Shown here in pieces: positions 9,218 through 17,830 of a DNA stretch of 28,961 nucleotides; the stretch's first letter is position 1; every line of letters begins with the position of its first letter. The DNA lies in assembly GCA_027576995.1 (NCBI GenBank), contig JANBQC010000355.1, positions 1 to 28,961 of the forward strand, written 5' to 3'. The translations under genes were made by a program, and so were the position numbers. Below the pieces are notes generated by a model. It did not search any database and was not told the origin of the DNA. It saw nothing but the letters and a program-made list of their open reading frames with translations. Source of the DNA: Dimargaris cristalligena (lineage: Eukaryota > Kickxellomycota > Dimargaritomycetes > Dimargaritales > Dimargaritaceae).

Positions 9218-10660
9218 ATGCGGGTCCGTTTATCGCTTTTGCTGCTTTCCCTGATTAATGTGGGGTCTACAGTCCTTGCGGAACCCATTAATTCGGACGG
9301 GGATACTTCATCGACGAGCCAAAATGACGGTAAGCGCTCACTCACATCAACACCCAACATCACCCACCAAGACCGGTTCAGTCTCATCATGCTTCTTGCC
9401 AAGCCCCATATTACCCCCGACCTGTCCTACGCTTTGCAAACCGTGAATCGCAAGCTGTACAGCCAGCATAGCGCCTTGGCAGCCCAATGTCGCTCAAACT
9501 ATCTATGTCTGCTTCGAGTGGCGGTCAATCGTGGCGGTCTGGTCGACCCATCCATCGAAACCATACTAAACAATCTAATCTCGCAAGTGACCCTCCTCCA
9601 AATTTTTGCGGCGCTGGATACCGAGATTAAAACTTGGTTATATTCTTACATTACGCCCGCTATATTGGGCAACGGCGGGCAAACTGGGCAATTGAATGTC
9701 GTCAGTGATACCGTACAGCACGCGCTTCCTATACCCCAACTACCCACGGAGATTCGTCCTGTGCCCTATTTACAGTTAAACCAGTGGGCCGATGAATTCC
9801 CGTTGGTGAACGCCATTAAGGCGGGCCCTGCCACGGCCCGGTTTATAGTGACCCTCTTCGAACAATTAGTCCGCCTCGTCATCACTAGCCGGCTTGATCA
9901 AACCGAAACAACTTCTAGCTTGGTCGAGTTGATTCAGGAGGGGGCCGATGGTGCTGGTTCATCAACTTGGGACCATTTCCGACTGTTCAATTATGTTCAG
10001 AAGAATACCCCGGGCTTTTTCAGCGACCCTGTTATCCTTTTTCGCCGCTTAGTCATGGAAGTGTTCCGGGAATTATTCTACATAGCCTATCGTGAAAAGC
10101 AGTGGGATACCTTGCAGCGGCTTTTAACCACCATACACCGCCACCATTCCGTATTCGGTCGCTTCCAGACCTACTACCATGGTGTCCTGCTAGTGGCTCA
10201 ATTTGCCGAGCCCGGGCGGATGGCCTTTATGGAGGGTCAGCTCCGCTATATGACAGCAAGCGACCGCCTCACCTTGGTGACTTGTGCCCGGCACCTAAAT
10301 TTGGTGGAGGCGGCCGAGTTCTTGACCGATGGGTTATGTGCCAACCGATCCGTGTTGTCGATGGGCCTTTGCATGTTGTTGGATCCGAATACCTCGGGTG
10401 AAGGAACTGTTCACCCTAACCTGTGTAACGGGCTCCTGGATCTACCCGAAAGATTCCTAGTGACCCACCGATTGGATGATTACTTCCAATTTCGCGTAGT
10501 TCCCGACCAGCCCTACCCTGAAAGGCTATATAGTGAAGGCGTCGATGTCAGACACTCCCTCCCCGGGCTAACCAAAGACAGTGGTACTTCCAACCAAAGA
10601 TGGCTTGCCGTGAAGAAATGGATAAAGAAAAGAGCGAGCCATGATCAATTTAACCAATAA
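9218..10660 (+). CDS. secreted protein of unknown family, 480 residues
   Basis: I start at the ATG at 9218 (context ACGACCATGC). The frame continues upstream only to a GTG, and the chosen start gives a clean signal peptide: MRVRLSLLLLSLINVGSTVLA, with probable cleavage after Ala21. A Lys-Arg pair at 39-40 would suit a Kex2-type protease and would leave a short propeptide. The rest looks mainly alpha-helical with Leu-rich amphipathic stretches and no further membrane anchor. There are six cysteines (91, 97, 356, 374, 385, 403), an even number that allows three disulfides. N-glycosylation sequons lie at 47, 376 and 391. I recognise no domain or catalytic motif. The likely fate is secretion or residence in the secretory pathway. 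It is single-exon, convergent with the small secreted-protein gene at 11193-11537. Lineage-restricted function, such as host interaction, is speculation. Confidence 0.82.
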   Translation: MRVRLSLLLLSLINVGSTVLAEPINSDGDTSSTSQNDGKRSLTSTPNITHQDRFSLIMLLAKPHITPDLSYALQTVNRKLYSQHSALAAQCRSNYLCLLRVAVNRGGLVDPSIETILNNLISQVTLLQIFAALDTEIKTWLYSYITPAILGNGGQTGQLNVVSDTVQHALPIPQLPTEIRPVPYLQLNQWADEFPLVNAIKAGPATARFIVTLFEQLVRLVITSRLDQTETTSSLVELIQEGADGAGSSTWDHFRLFNYVQKNTPGFFSDPVILFRRLVMEVFRELFYIAYREKQWDTLQRLLTTIHRHHSVFGRFQTYYHGVLLVAQFAEPGRMAFMEGQLRYMTASDRLTLVTCARHLNLVEAAEFLTDGLCANRSVLSMGLCMLLDPNTSGEGTVHPNLCNGLLDLPERFLVTHRLDDYFQFRVVPDQPYPERLYSEGVDVRHSLPGLTKDSGTSNQRWLAVKKWIKKRASHDQFNQ

Positions 10661-11192
10661 CGGACCAACTGCTGCTTTAAAATAGTAGCTAATATACATA
10701 TCCCATATATTAGATAGTATCTGTGTTTATTCTAGAGCCAATCTAATCTTAATACAGGAGAATCCAGCGCAGCTTCCAAAACTTTTGTAAGAAGTTCAAA
10801 TATGGAGGTGATAATCGCACCATTGTAATGGCCCCAAGGCCTCTCTTTGACATAATGCCGCTGAAGATAAGAAGTGTTTAATAGGTTAAGTTAGAAATGG
10901 AAATGGGTGAAGTTCAATGCAGCTAGATAGGGTATTTAAATAAGATGGTGATAGGAACAGAGGCCGGGGAATCGCTATACCAATAAAACCCATCATCCTA
11001 TCAAACGGATTGTTATGTTATACACCCCAATCGGACCACTCCAACACGATTTCCATTAAATCGGGCCACACGACATGGTCGCAGTTTCATACATTATATA
11101 ATGAGGCCAATGTCGGCATTCTCAACTCAGAAAGGGTTTATATGGTAAATGTACGTTAAGCGGGTCCGTGAAAGGTCTATGTGTAAACTTCC
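10661..11192. other. intergenic region between two convergent secreted-protein genes
   Basis: These 532 bp hold the 3' flanks of two genes that face each other. An AATAAA at 10982-10987 on the plus strand is a possible polyadenylation signal for the upstream gene, but it lies more than 300 bp past the stop. No open frame or RNA gene is supported. Confidence 0.5.
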
Positions 11193-11537
11193 TCACTTCT
11201 TGGCGCTATTTTTGGCGGTACGGATCTTGTCGACCGTCGATTTCATATCGTTGGCAATGGGTGACGGGAACTTAGAAGTGGGGATCTTACCCATAGGGAT
11301 CTTAGGCTTCGGGTTGGCATTGCCCTTCAAAGGAGGTTGGGCATTTCCGTTAAATCCCTTGTTGGAGCGCAGCAGGTCCGTATCCAATTTGTTTGGGGAA
11401 AACATACGGCGGTAAACATGGATGGACTGGGAGGCTGGACTACTCTCGCCATAAGGGAGGGAGGCAGCGGTACTGGGTAGGTAGCTGAAAGCCATGGCCA
11501 TGGCAAGGAGAACGGCGGCAGACTTGATGCTGTGCAT
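11193..11537 (-). CDS. small secreted Lys/Pro-rich protein, 114 residues
   Basis: The frame opens earlier only at a TTG (11612). The ATG at 11537-11535 gives a standard signal peptide, residues 1 to about 25, with the hydrophobic core AAVLLAMAMAFSYL and an Ala-x-Ala-type cleavage region (STAAS). The mature part is strongly basic, with 12 Lys and 4 Arg against 5 acidic residues, and has no cysteine. Its middle is rich in Pro, Lys, Asn and Gly (for example NPKPKIPMGKIPTSKFPSP). Arg-Arg at 43-44 could be a Kex2-type processing site, so a processed peptide is possible. I recognise no family. Alternatives are a cell-wall-associated protein, a secreted effector or a cationic peptide precursor; none can be chosen from sequence alone. 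A TATA box about 165 bp upstream supports a real gene. Confidence 0.65.
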   Translation of the reverse strand: MHSIKSAAVLLAMAMAFSYLPSTAASLPYGESSPASQSIHVYRRMFSPNKLDTDLLRSNKGFNGNAQPPLKGNANPKPKIPMGKIPTSKFPSPIANDMKSTVDKIRTAKNSAKK

Positions 11538-13125
11538 GATAGGGAATGCGGGCGAGTAAGTAGGTTCGGGTAACAATAGGCTACTATGGGGGACAGGAAA
11601 GTTGAATGGCAATTTTCAACAAGAATGGAGTGTGAACTGGGAGATGGGTAGTTGATGTGGAAATGGATGGTGATGACTTGAATAGGGGGGAAATGCCTGG
11701 CTATTTATAAGATAAAGGTAGTAAACTCGACACTAAGCCGCCGTGGCCCATCTATGAATGTCCACATACGTATCCCCGGCTGCCTACACATCAATACTCG
11801 TCGGGCCTAACAAAATCGCGTCCCAGTCTAAAGAATAGAGGAAAGCATACCCGCCTCGGGAATATGCCTATGTGTATAGAGAGAGTATTGTATTGCCCAT
11901 AGGTCTAATGTATAAATCCATAGCCAATTGTCGAACGGTGGGTTCGATGGTTGCCAAACTACTCATAATCCGCTAAATAGGGGGAAGGAGGGGGCTCCAT
12001 CGATTATCTGCCTTGTTTTCGTTAAATACATTACTACAGGGTCTTAGCTCCCCTCCCTGGCTCGACGTCGATCGTTACTACCCCCACCAAGTATACTCTT
12101 CAATGTACACTGGCTAAAGATTCATGGCGGGATCGTCTCAGGCGAAGAGAAGGGATGTTGGGGGAAACAAGCGGAAAGGATAAGTAAAACATATGACACA
12201 CCCCTATGAAGAGGTGCAAGGTATGAAACCAAGCTACCCGGGTACTAGCGATCACCGAATCATTAGGGAATCCCTTTAATCTAGGGAAATTCAACTCGCC
12301 TAAATACGATTGTGAATTGAGAAATGGACAGTACATCTATTATTGGTCAGTGAAGCCCGGTTTCTCAAAAGTGACTTTCATTATAAATTAAAATAAAACC
12401 AACTTATTGGCAATATCCATAGACAATCCACTTTCTTGGTTCATATCACAGTGGGGGGATTGGTTGATGGAATCGACATATCGATTTTATGTAAAAGCTA
12501 GAGTATTATACCTCCCGTTTGAACAGTCCTCTAGAGTGAATACCATATTATATGGAGCAAATGGGAGAGGATTGCCCTGCCATGTATCTCGGTTGGGATA
12601 GTGTGACTTCCCAATCCTCCCCCTCTCTCTAAATAAAATGCGACATTCAAAAAAAGTGTCTTGCTCGAGAACAGTAAACTAATAGTCAGTCAAAGCTCCA
12701 AGATAAGCCAAAGACTCTACCTGGGCGAGTGTCATTTTAAATTTTACATATACAATTGTCAATCAAGCGTCCACCGTGCCAGATTTAAATTCATTTGACT
12801 CCTCTTTTTTAATAAATTGGCTGAAGACTTAGACTCACTCACTGGGGAAATACCAGTGCCAGATTTCCAAGTAAATGGCACGAGATGTGCTCGGAGGCGC
12901 TGTATTTACGATTCAAGTTCGCAATTATTATATATACGCAATAACTAGCCAACTCCCAGGCAGAGGGTAGCTTTAGGACATATAACAACAACGACCATTT
13001 CATTGCAATTTTCACGTATGACCAATGTTAGCGATAACACACTATTTATACAGAACCATAACTTGTCATAAGCAAATAATCGTGGGACTTTGGCAATATA
13101 AATAATACCGACAAAGTAATTGTAA
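11538..13125. other. 1.6-kb intergenic region
   Basis: This contains the promoter of the small secreted-protein gene at its left end and the 3' flank of the CLPTM1-like gene at its right end. A 78-codon ATG frame at 12100-12336 (-) has no recognisable motif and is not called. No repeats or RNA genes were seen. Confidence 0.5.
11702..11709 (-). promoter_or_regulatory. TATA box of the small secreted-protein gene
   Basis: TATAAATA on the minus strand, a canonical form, lies 165 bp before the ATG at 11537. It is followed by a C/T- and A-rich leader. Spacing predicts transcription starting near 11675-11680. Confidence 0.5.
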
Positions 13126-14898
13126 TTACTCGATCTTGATTTTGGTATCCTGGCTGTCTTCGTCGGACGACGCACGCTTGGGGAATTTCCACCATTGATA
13201 CAGCAAAACCACAAAGATTATATCATCCCGGAAAGCGCTCACTCGCGTGAGTCCCGGCATGGGAATGACTAGGGCGAACAAGTCGTCCACAAACGTATTG
13301 ATGGCACGGTAAATAAATGTTGCCAGGGACATGGCTTCGACCGACTGCAGACGGTGGTTGAGGAACAGTTGGGGAGTCATATTAACGAATCCCAGGAGAT
13401 AAATGGAGGCCATGAGGGCGTCCAGGCCCCAGGAGTAGAAGCCCTTGTGTTTCCAGAAAACGAGGGAGTAGCCGGCATAGCCGATAATGAGGGGGATGCA
13501 GAGGTAGAGAAGGTACTTAACCACACGATTGTCGAAGTCTTCGAGACTAGCCGTGTCCGTGGTAGGGATGGCTTGGTCGACCGAGACGGGGTCGTTCATT
13601 TTCTTCTCGTTCGATACTTTACTAACATCCTCATTGGCGACGGCTGGCTGGCGGAGAAATCGCCGAACCTTAAAGACCTTCCAAAGCTCCACCACAGCCG
13701 ATACGGCGGTCCCCGTCAGAACCAGCATACCCGAATCCTTACGGCGATCCCAAACGTACAGCAGGGTAAGCCACGAAGTGAGGGCCCCCATAAACACTGA
13801 GCTTCGTGAAATACCCGTGATGGACTTCTTGCGGGACCAGTGGTCAATGTCCGATTTAACAGCCAGGGTCTCAAACAGCATATGCAGACAAGCGGCCACG
13901 ATGGTAATCAGTAGCAAAGTAGGATTCACTTCGAAAATCATTTTGCGGAGCGACTCCAGTTCGTTGCCGGACACCGCTAGGGGAGAGCCACCAGCACTGA
14001 GCTGGGCGAATGTGGCATCCATAATTCGGGTCACACGGTACCAGCCCAGGGCTACGGTCTTGAGCTGCACGGTAAGAGGCATATCCCAGGTGGGCTGGTC
14101 AGTAGGTTCAAGCTCCTTAAGGTGTTCCTTCCGGGTACCCATGGAATTGGGTCCAAGAAGCGGAAGATACGGCCGATCGGCGGGGCTATTCATTACCTGG
14201 AGCTGGCGCGCAAAATCACCGGGTACTCGGCCGTGTAAATAGGCATTGTGGTCGTCCACCATTTCAACGGCCACCCGGGTTTTCCAGTGGGGGGCAATGC
14301 TCGGTTTTTCAGGAGTGGGCGAGGGCGTTGGCGAATCGGGGGTGGGGGGGACCACATCGCCCAGGAGATTGTGCTCCTGGAGGGCGGTCCGCTCTGTATG
14401 GAGCACCAATGGGGTAGCGGCTATCAAAATCTCGGGGTTATTACCCGGGTATGCGTCGGCTAATTCCAGTTCGGCGGGATAAACCATTACCGTAAGCGTT
14501 GAATGGACTGGCCAGCGCCGCGCGTCCGCCCACCGACTGGGCGCCAGTTGATGGGGCACGGGTAGCGACACATTGTGGGTTATTTCCACGTCGAACTCGG
14601 CCAGGCGGATGGGCTCGGGAGTGGTCCAAATGGGTTTGGTAAACCGGGCCAGAGCCGCGACATCCTTCGAGTCCTCCTCGGGGGCCACATATACAGCAGC
14701 CCGGAAGGTTTGGTCGGGCGCAAAATAGGGCTGGTGGTACTTGGCCTGGGCGGGGTCCGCAATGGTAGGGCGGGGGTTGTAGTAGGGAAAGTAGAAAGTG
14801 GGAAAGAACAGTGAGACGATGGAGAAGACAAGGTTGCCCAGGTAGAGGGAGAAAAGGGCTACCGAAGCCACTGTGGTGGCTTTCCCCAGGAAACCCAT
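13126..14898 (-). CDS. CLPTM1/CLPTM1L-family ER membrane protein
   Basis: The protein is 590 residues, started at the ATG at 14898-14896; a TTG four codons earlier is ignored. Residues 8-31 form an N-terminal signal anchor. A lumenal region of about 290 residues follows, with a sequon at 109-111. Several membrane helices then lie at about 324-345, 368-384, 390-407, 461-482, 488-506 and 553-570. Family blocks are clear: LFETLAVKSDIDHWSRKKS (341-359) with TGISRSSV, VVELWKV (402-408), FVNMTPQLFLNHRLQSV (504-520) and INTFVDDLFALVIPMP (533-548). Human CLPTM1L is an ER scramblase for GPI-anchor precursors, and CLPTM1 limits GABA-A receptor traffic. The length and the spacing of blocks suit the CLPTM1L side slightly better, so a role in ER lipid or GPI-precursor flipping is the best inference. 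It is divergent from the Oca6-like gene, 516 bp away. Confidence 0.93.
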   Translation of the reverse strand: MGFLGKATTVASVALFSLYLGNLVFSIVSLFFPTFYFPYYNPRPTIADPAQAKYHQPYFAPDQTFRAAVYVAPEEDSKDVAALARFTKPIWTTPEPIRLAEFDVEITHNVSLPVPHQLAPSRWADARRWPVHSTLTVMVYPAELELADAYPGNNPEILIAATPLVLHTERTALQEHNLLGDVVPPTPDSPTPSPTPEKPSIAPHWKTRVAVEMVDDHNAYLHGRVPGDFARQLQVMNSPADRPYLPLLGPNSMGTRKEHLKELEPTDQPTWDMPLTVQLKTVALGWYRVTRIMDATFAQLSAGGSPLAVSGNELESLRKMIFEVNPTLLLITIVAACLHMLFETLAVKSDIDHWSRKKSITGISRSSVFMGALTSWLTLLYVWDRRKDSGMLVLTGTAVSAVVELWKVFKVRRFLRQPAVANEDVSKVSNEKKMNDPVSVDQAIPTTDTASLEDFDNRVVKYLLYLCIPLIIGYAGYSLVFWKHKGFYSWGLDALMASIYLLGFVNMTPQLFLNHRLQSVEAMSLATFIYRAINTFVDDLFALVIPMPGLTRVSAFRDDIIFVVLLYQWWKFPKRASSDEDSQDTKIKIE

Positions 14899-15414
14899 GT
14901 GAGCTGCCAATGGGTTGGTGGATGGGAGAGAAGAGGTCGGTAAAGTGCGATGAATGAGGAGTTACGTGAATGAGGGAAGGTGTTGTTCAGCCAGAGAACC
15001 AGACAAGTAGCCGTTAAGTTAGAGCAGGGCCGCAGGAAAGAGAACCCGGGACATAGAGAGTCAAGTAATGAACGTAGCCGATGCTCGAGTTAGCCTAGGG
15101 ATATACCGGTCGACTGGTAGTTTTAACAGATGGTTGACTGGCTCCTCGCCGTTGCCGACTACGAGGCAGCTAACCCTTAAAACTGGTCTACCCTATTCCT
15201 TCTTGCCTCATTTACCAAACGGGTCTCTCTCCTCTCTCCATTTCCCTGTTGCGCTGTACGATAGTAGACTGTTTCAATCGCCAACCTTTTAGCCAAAGTC
15301 TGTACCCGTTCCTTTTGCAACGCCCACCCCCCCTTCACTCCGGCAGCATTTACACTTCGCTATAAAGCAAACGCACAAATCCCTTGGGTTATTCTAAGCA
15401 TCGCCAAGTCCCAC
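14899..15414. promoter_or_regulatory. shared divergent promoter region
   Basis: These 516 bp separate the start codons of the CLPTM1-like gene (-) and the Oca6-like gene (+), so they must hold both promoters. The plus-strand side has a C-rich tract near 15325-15340 and then a TATA box. The frame at 15068-15292 (+) is not supported as a gene. Confidence 0.6.
15361..15366 (+). promoter_or_regulatory. TATA box of the Oca6-like gene
   Basis: TATAAA lies 54 bp before the ATG at 15415. Normal spacing would put the transcription start near 15390 and give a very short 5' leader of about 25 nt. This also supports the upstream ATG in exon 1 as the true start. Confidence 0.55.
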
Positions 15415-17107
15415 ATGGCCCACTTACCCCTGATAATACCACCCTTTCGTTTCGCCTGTGTCGAGCCCGGCGTCTATCGGGGCTGCTACCCCAACCGCCT
15501 GAACGAGCGGTTTCTGTTACGGTAGGTGGACATGAAGTACATTAAGACCAGGTCGATTTCTGTGATATCCGTTGATAGCTAATACGTCAAAGGGGGGAGG
15601 ACATTGCAGGGATACCTGTCGAAATATTTATTGGTCAGTGCATTATATACCCCATGGATCGCCTTATTATAAAACTAACGAAGGCGAGTGGACCTGATGC
15701 CTATTCAATTTCCATTGCTTTGCTATATTCGCGTAGACTTCAACTGCGTACTATAATTTCTCTGGCACCAAACGACCCCAATTCCTGGCTCCCCGATTAC
15801 TGTACCCAACATCAAATAGCCCGTTTTTCATTCCCCACCGATGTGCCCAAAGAAAACGTCACACTTCAAACCGAATCTATCCAACGGTGCCTCGAACTCC
15901 TCCTAGACCCCCGCCGCCACCCGCTCTATCTCCATTGTACCGACGGTACTGCCAATACCAGTCTGATTATAATTGCCCTCCGCCGGCTCCAGCTATGGCC
16001 CCTCACAGCGGCTATTGCTGAGTATCTGCGGTTCAGTTCCACCGACGAATTTCCTTCGGAAGAGGAGGATTTTATCGCCGGGCTCCACGTGGAAGTTCAG
16101 GTGCCCCCCATTGTACCCTATTGGCTATGGGGTCCCGCGGTGGCCGATACCACGGCGTCGGACGATTGTGAAGGGTTAGCCTCGCTTCTGGCCCGGGAAA
16201 ATCCGGATGGGATCGACGAAAGCGTGCGTCAACTGGGCAAGGTTCTGCCGCTATCGACCCGAGTTCATAAGCCGTATGAAAACCACTTTTTACAGTCACA
16301 ACCCCCGTCTATCAACGGTCGCCCGATTCAATCGTGGTCAGACTTCCACCCCAACCATTTTTGCACGCTATGCCAGGAATTGCCCTTTAACCAACACCCG
16401 CTATGGTCATTACAGTGGGCTAGCCGCCACCTAACTGATCAGTCAGACCCATCGTCCCCGCCTTCGACCGGTCGTGTGGACGGGTCGGCTACTACTACCC
16501 ACTCCAGCTCAGCTACGGTAACTAACGGGGCGGCACAGTCTGATACCACGGCTAGTCACCACCATGGCAGTTTTGCTGATGCCCATCGGTTTCCGTTCAA
16601 GTCCATCGCAAGGAGCTCAAGTGAGGTCGCCCATGGTGGACGAGGTCCTGCACTGCCCGATACAAGTAAGTGAAATAGTGCCAACTTTTATTTATAAAAA
16701 TTATTTTGGCATTATTTTCCCCTTGACCTATACTATCCACAATCCAATTTTGCTATGATTAACCTCCTCCCTCACCATCTTTATCACCACAAGCCCACGT
16801 CCTCCGGTCTAATATATTATATTTTTACTTTTTACTGGATTACCCATGCCTTGGCTGGCGGTACCAAATAGGTCTGAAACTAAGTCGTTCTGATCGAAGC
16901 ACCACGGCCCCTCTCAACAAGAGCTCATCGGACATTCGCAAGGATAAAAGCCACAAGTTATCCAGCGGCAGTGCCTCAGCCAAGAAGCTGGACATTGACT
17001 ATTCTATGGGCAAAGACCCCGAGGAAGAAGGTGAGGAGGGTCAGGCGGAATGGGTCGAACTATCCTTGGCGGTACGGGCTTTGGCTCTGGAGGCCCATGG
17101 CTTGTGA
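15415..17107 (+). CDS. Oca6-like protein tyrosine phosphatase-fold protein (pseudophosphatase), three exons
   Basis: Exons are 15415-15521, 15737-16665 and 16872-17107, coding for 423 residues. Exon 1 starts at ATG (context TCCCACATGG) and gives PPFRFACVEPGVYRGCYPN, the conserved N-terminal block of the plant/fungal-type dual-specificity phosphatase family (Siw14/Oca). The exon 1-2 join restores FLLRLQLRTIISLAPND, as in yeast Oca6. The P-loop is LHCTDGTANTSL with Cys103, but the usual Arg six residues later is Asn109. Yeast Oca6 has a similar Arg-less loop, so the protein is probably catalytically inactive or altered. Conserved helices follow (LWPLTAAIAEYLRFSS, EEDFIAGLHVEVQV). A Ser/His-rich linker leads to exon 3, whose end WVELSLAVRALALEAHGL looks ordered. 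Oca proteins act with Siw14 in inositol pyrophosphate-linked and oxidative-stress signalling in yeast. Confidence 0.88.
15522..15736 (+). other. intron 1 of the Oca6-like gene
   Basis: 215 bp. Donor GTAGGT, acceptor GCGTAG. ACTAAC at 15674-15679, about 58 nt before the acceptor, is a good branch site. Splicing joins CG of exon 1 to A of exon 2 to make an Arg codon and restores the conserved family sequence across the junction. Confidence 0.88.
16666..16871 (+). other. intron 2 of the Oca6-like gene
   Basis: 206 bp. Donor GTAAGT, acceptor AAATAG. TCTAATA near 16807 is a possible branch site. The join makes an AGT Ser codon and opens a further 78 codons. If unspliced, the message hits TGA at 16671, six bases into the intron. 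Confidence 0.8.
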
Positions 17108-17300
17108 GGGTCAGACATGGCTATATATCTTATCATATCTTAAGATTTCAGCAATGATTACACGGGCTAGCATATTATTTCTTCCAAAAAGACTACGTAC
17201 TGGTGCAATCCTCGTGATTCAATTCGATATATATACCCCAATAATATTTGCCATTTGCATATACGAAGATTTTAATAATAGTAACAATTGTAATGTGAGA

Positions 17301-17306
17301 AATAAA
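17301..17306 (+). terminator. possible polyadenylation signal of the Oca6-like gene
   Basis: AATAAA lies about 195 bp after the TGA at 17107 in an AT-rich 3' flank. It is a weak positional call. Confidence 0.35.
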
Positions 17307-17428
17307 AAGAACTGAATAAGGGCCGAATAGCCATATATTGGAGCAAAGAGTTGTAGAATAATTGGATGGATATACACGATAACTTTTGTTAGAAAGGGAA
17401 ATATAAAGCGGGAAAGAGAGAGAGGGTA

Positions 17429-17442
17429 TGTGTGTGTGTGTG
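17429..17442. repeat. short TG dinucleotide repeat
   Basis: Seven TG units follow a GA-rich run (GAGAGAGAGG). This is a simple sequence repeat in a 3' intergenic region that may vary in length between isolates. Confidence 0.6.
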
Positions 17443-17792
17443 GATGTCGGTAAAGGCTAGAAATAGGACAGACCACTAGGTAGGAATAATATAAGCGCTA
17501 GGATTACCCCAAAAGATGATTCGTTTGAATGAGTTATAGGCCCACTCATTAACTAAAAAAGCAAGTGGGTATAGGAGGGCCATTAATCATTAAACAATAT
17601 AATCATTGACCATTAATTTTTTTTAAAAGTCAATGGTTAATAGATCCCGTTTCAATGTAGATGTTGAATAGAGAATACGTGAGAAGGGTCAGCGGCCGGG
17701 GGAATACGATCATGTTACGAAAATCAGTAGTAAAGAACCATAAAAAACCAAGCCATGCCCCAGTCCCGGACCCGAGCAATCAAGTCCATTCG

Positions 17793-17811
17793 GCTACAGC
17801 TACAGCTACAG
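17793..17811. repeat. three-copy hexanucleotide repeat (GCTACA)
   Basis: Three perfect GCTACA units lie 20 bp beyond the SEC7 stop codon, in its 3' flank. No function is known. Confidence 0.6.
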
Positions 17812-17830
17812 AAGAGTCGCTACCCGTAGG

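Larger units (their letters stand above)
17108..17830. other. intergenic region between convergent Oca6-like and SEC7 genes
   Basis: These 723 bp are AT-rich 3' flanks of two genes facing each other. They contain a purine run followed by a short TG repeat, a poly-T/A stretch near 17618-17628 and a three-copy GCTACA repeat near the SEC7 stop. No gene is supported. Confidence 0.6.

Noticed and set aside
11538..11612. 25-residue extension of the small secreted protein
   Set aside because: It begins at TTG. The ATG at 11537 starts a standard signal peptide.
12100..12336. 78-codon ATG frame on the minus strand
   Set aside because: No recognisable motif, composition like spacer DNA and no supporting signals.
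8503..12357. CAGTGAAGCCCG present near both 8507 and 12348
   Set aside because: A 12-base match occurs many times by chance in a window of this length and does not extend.
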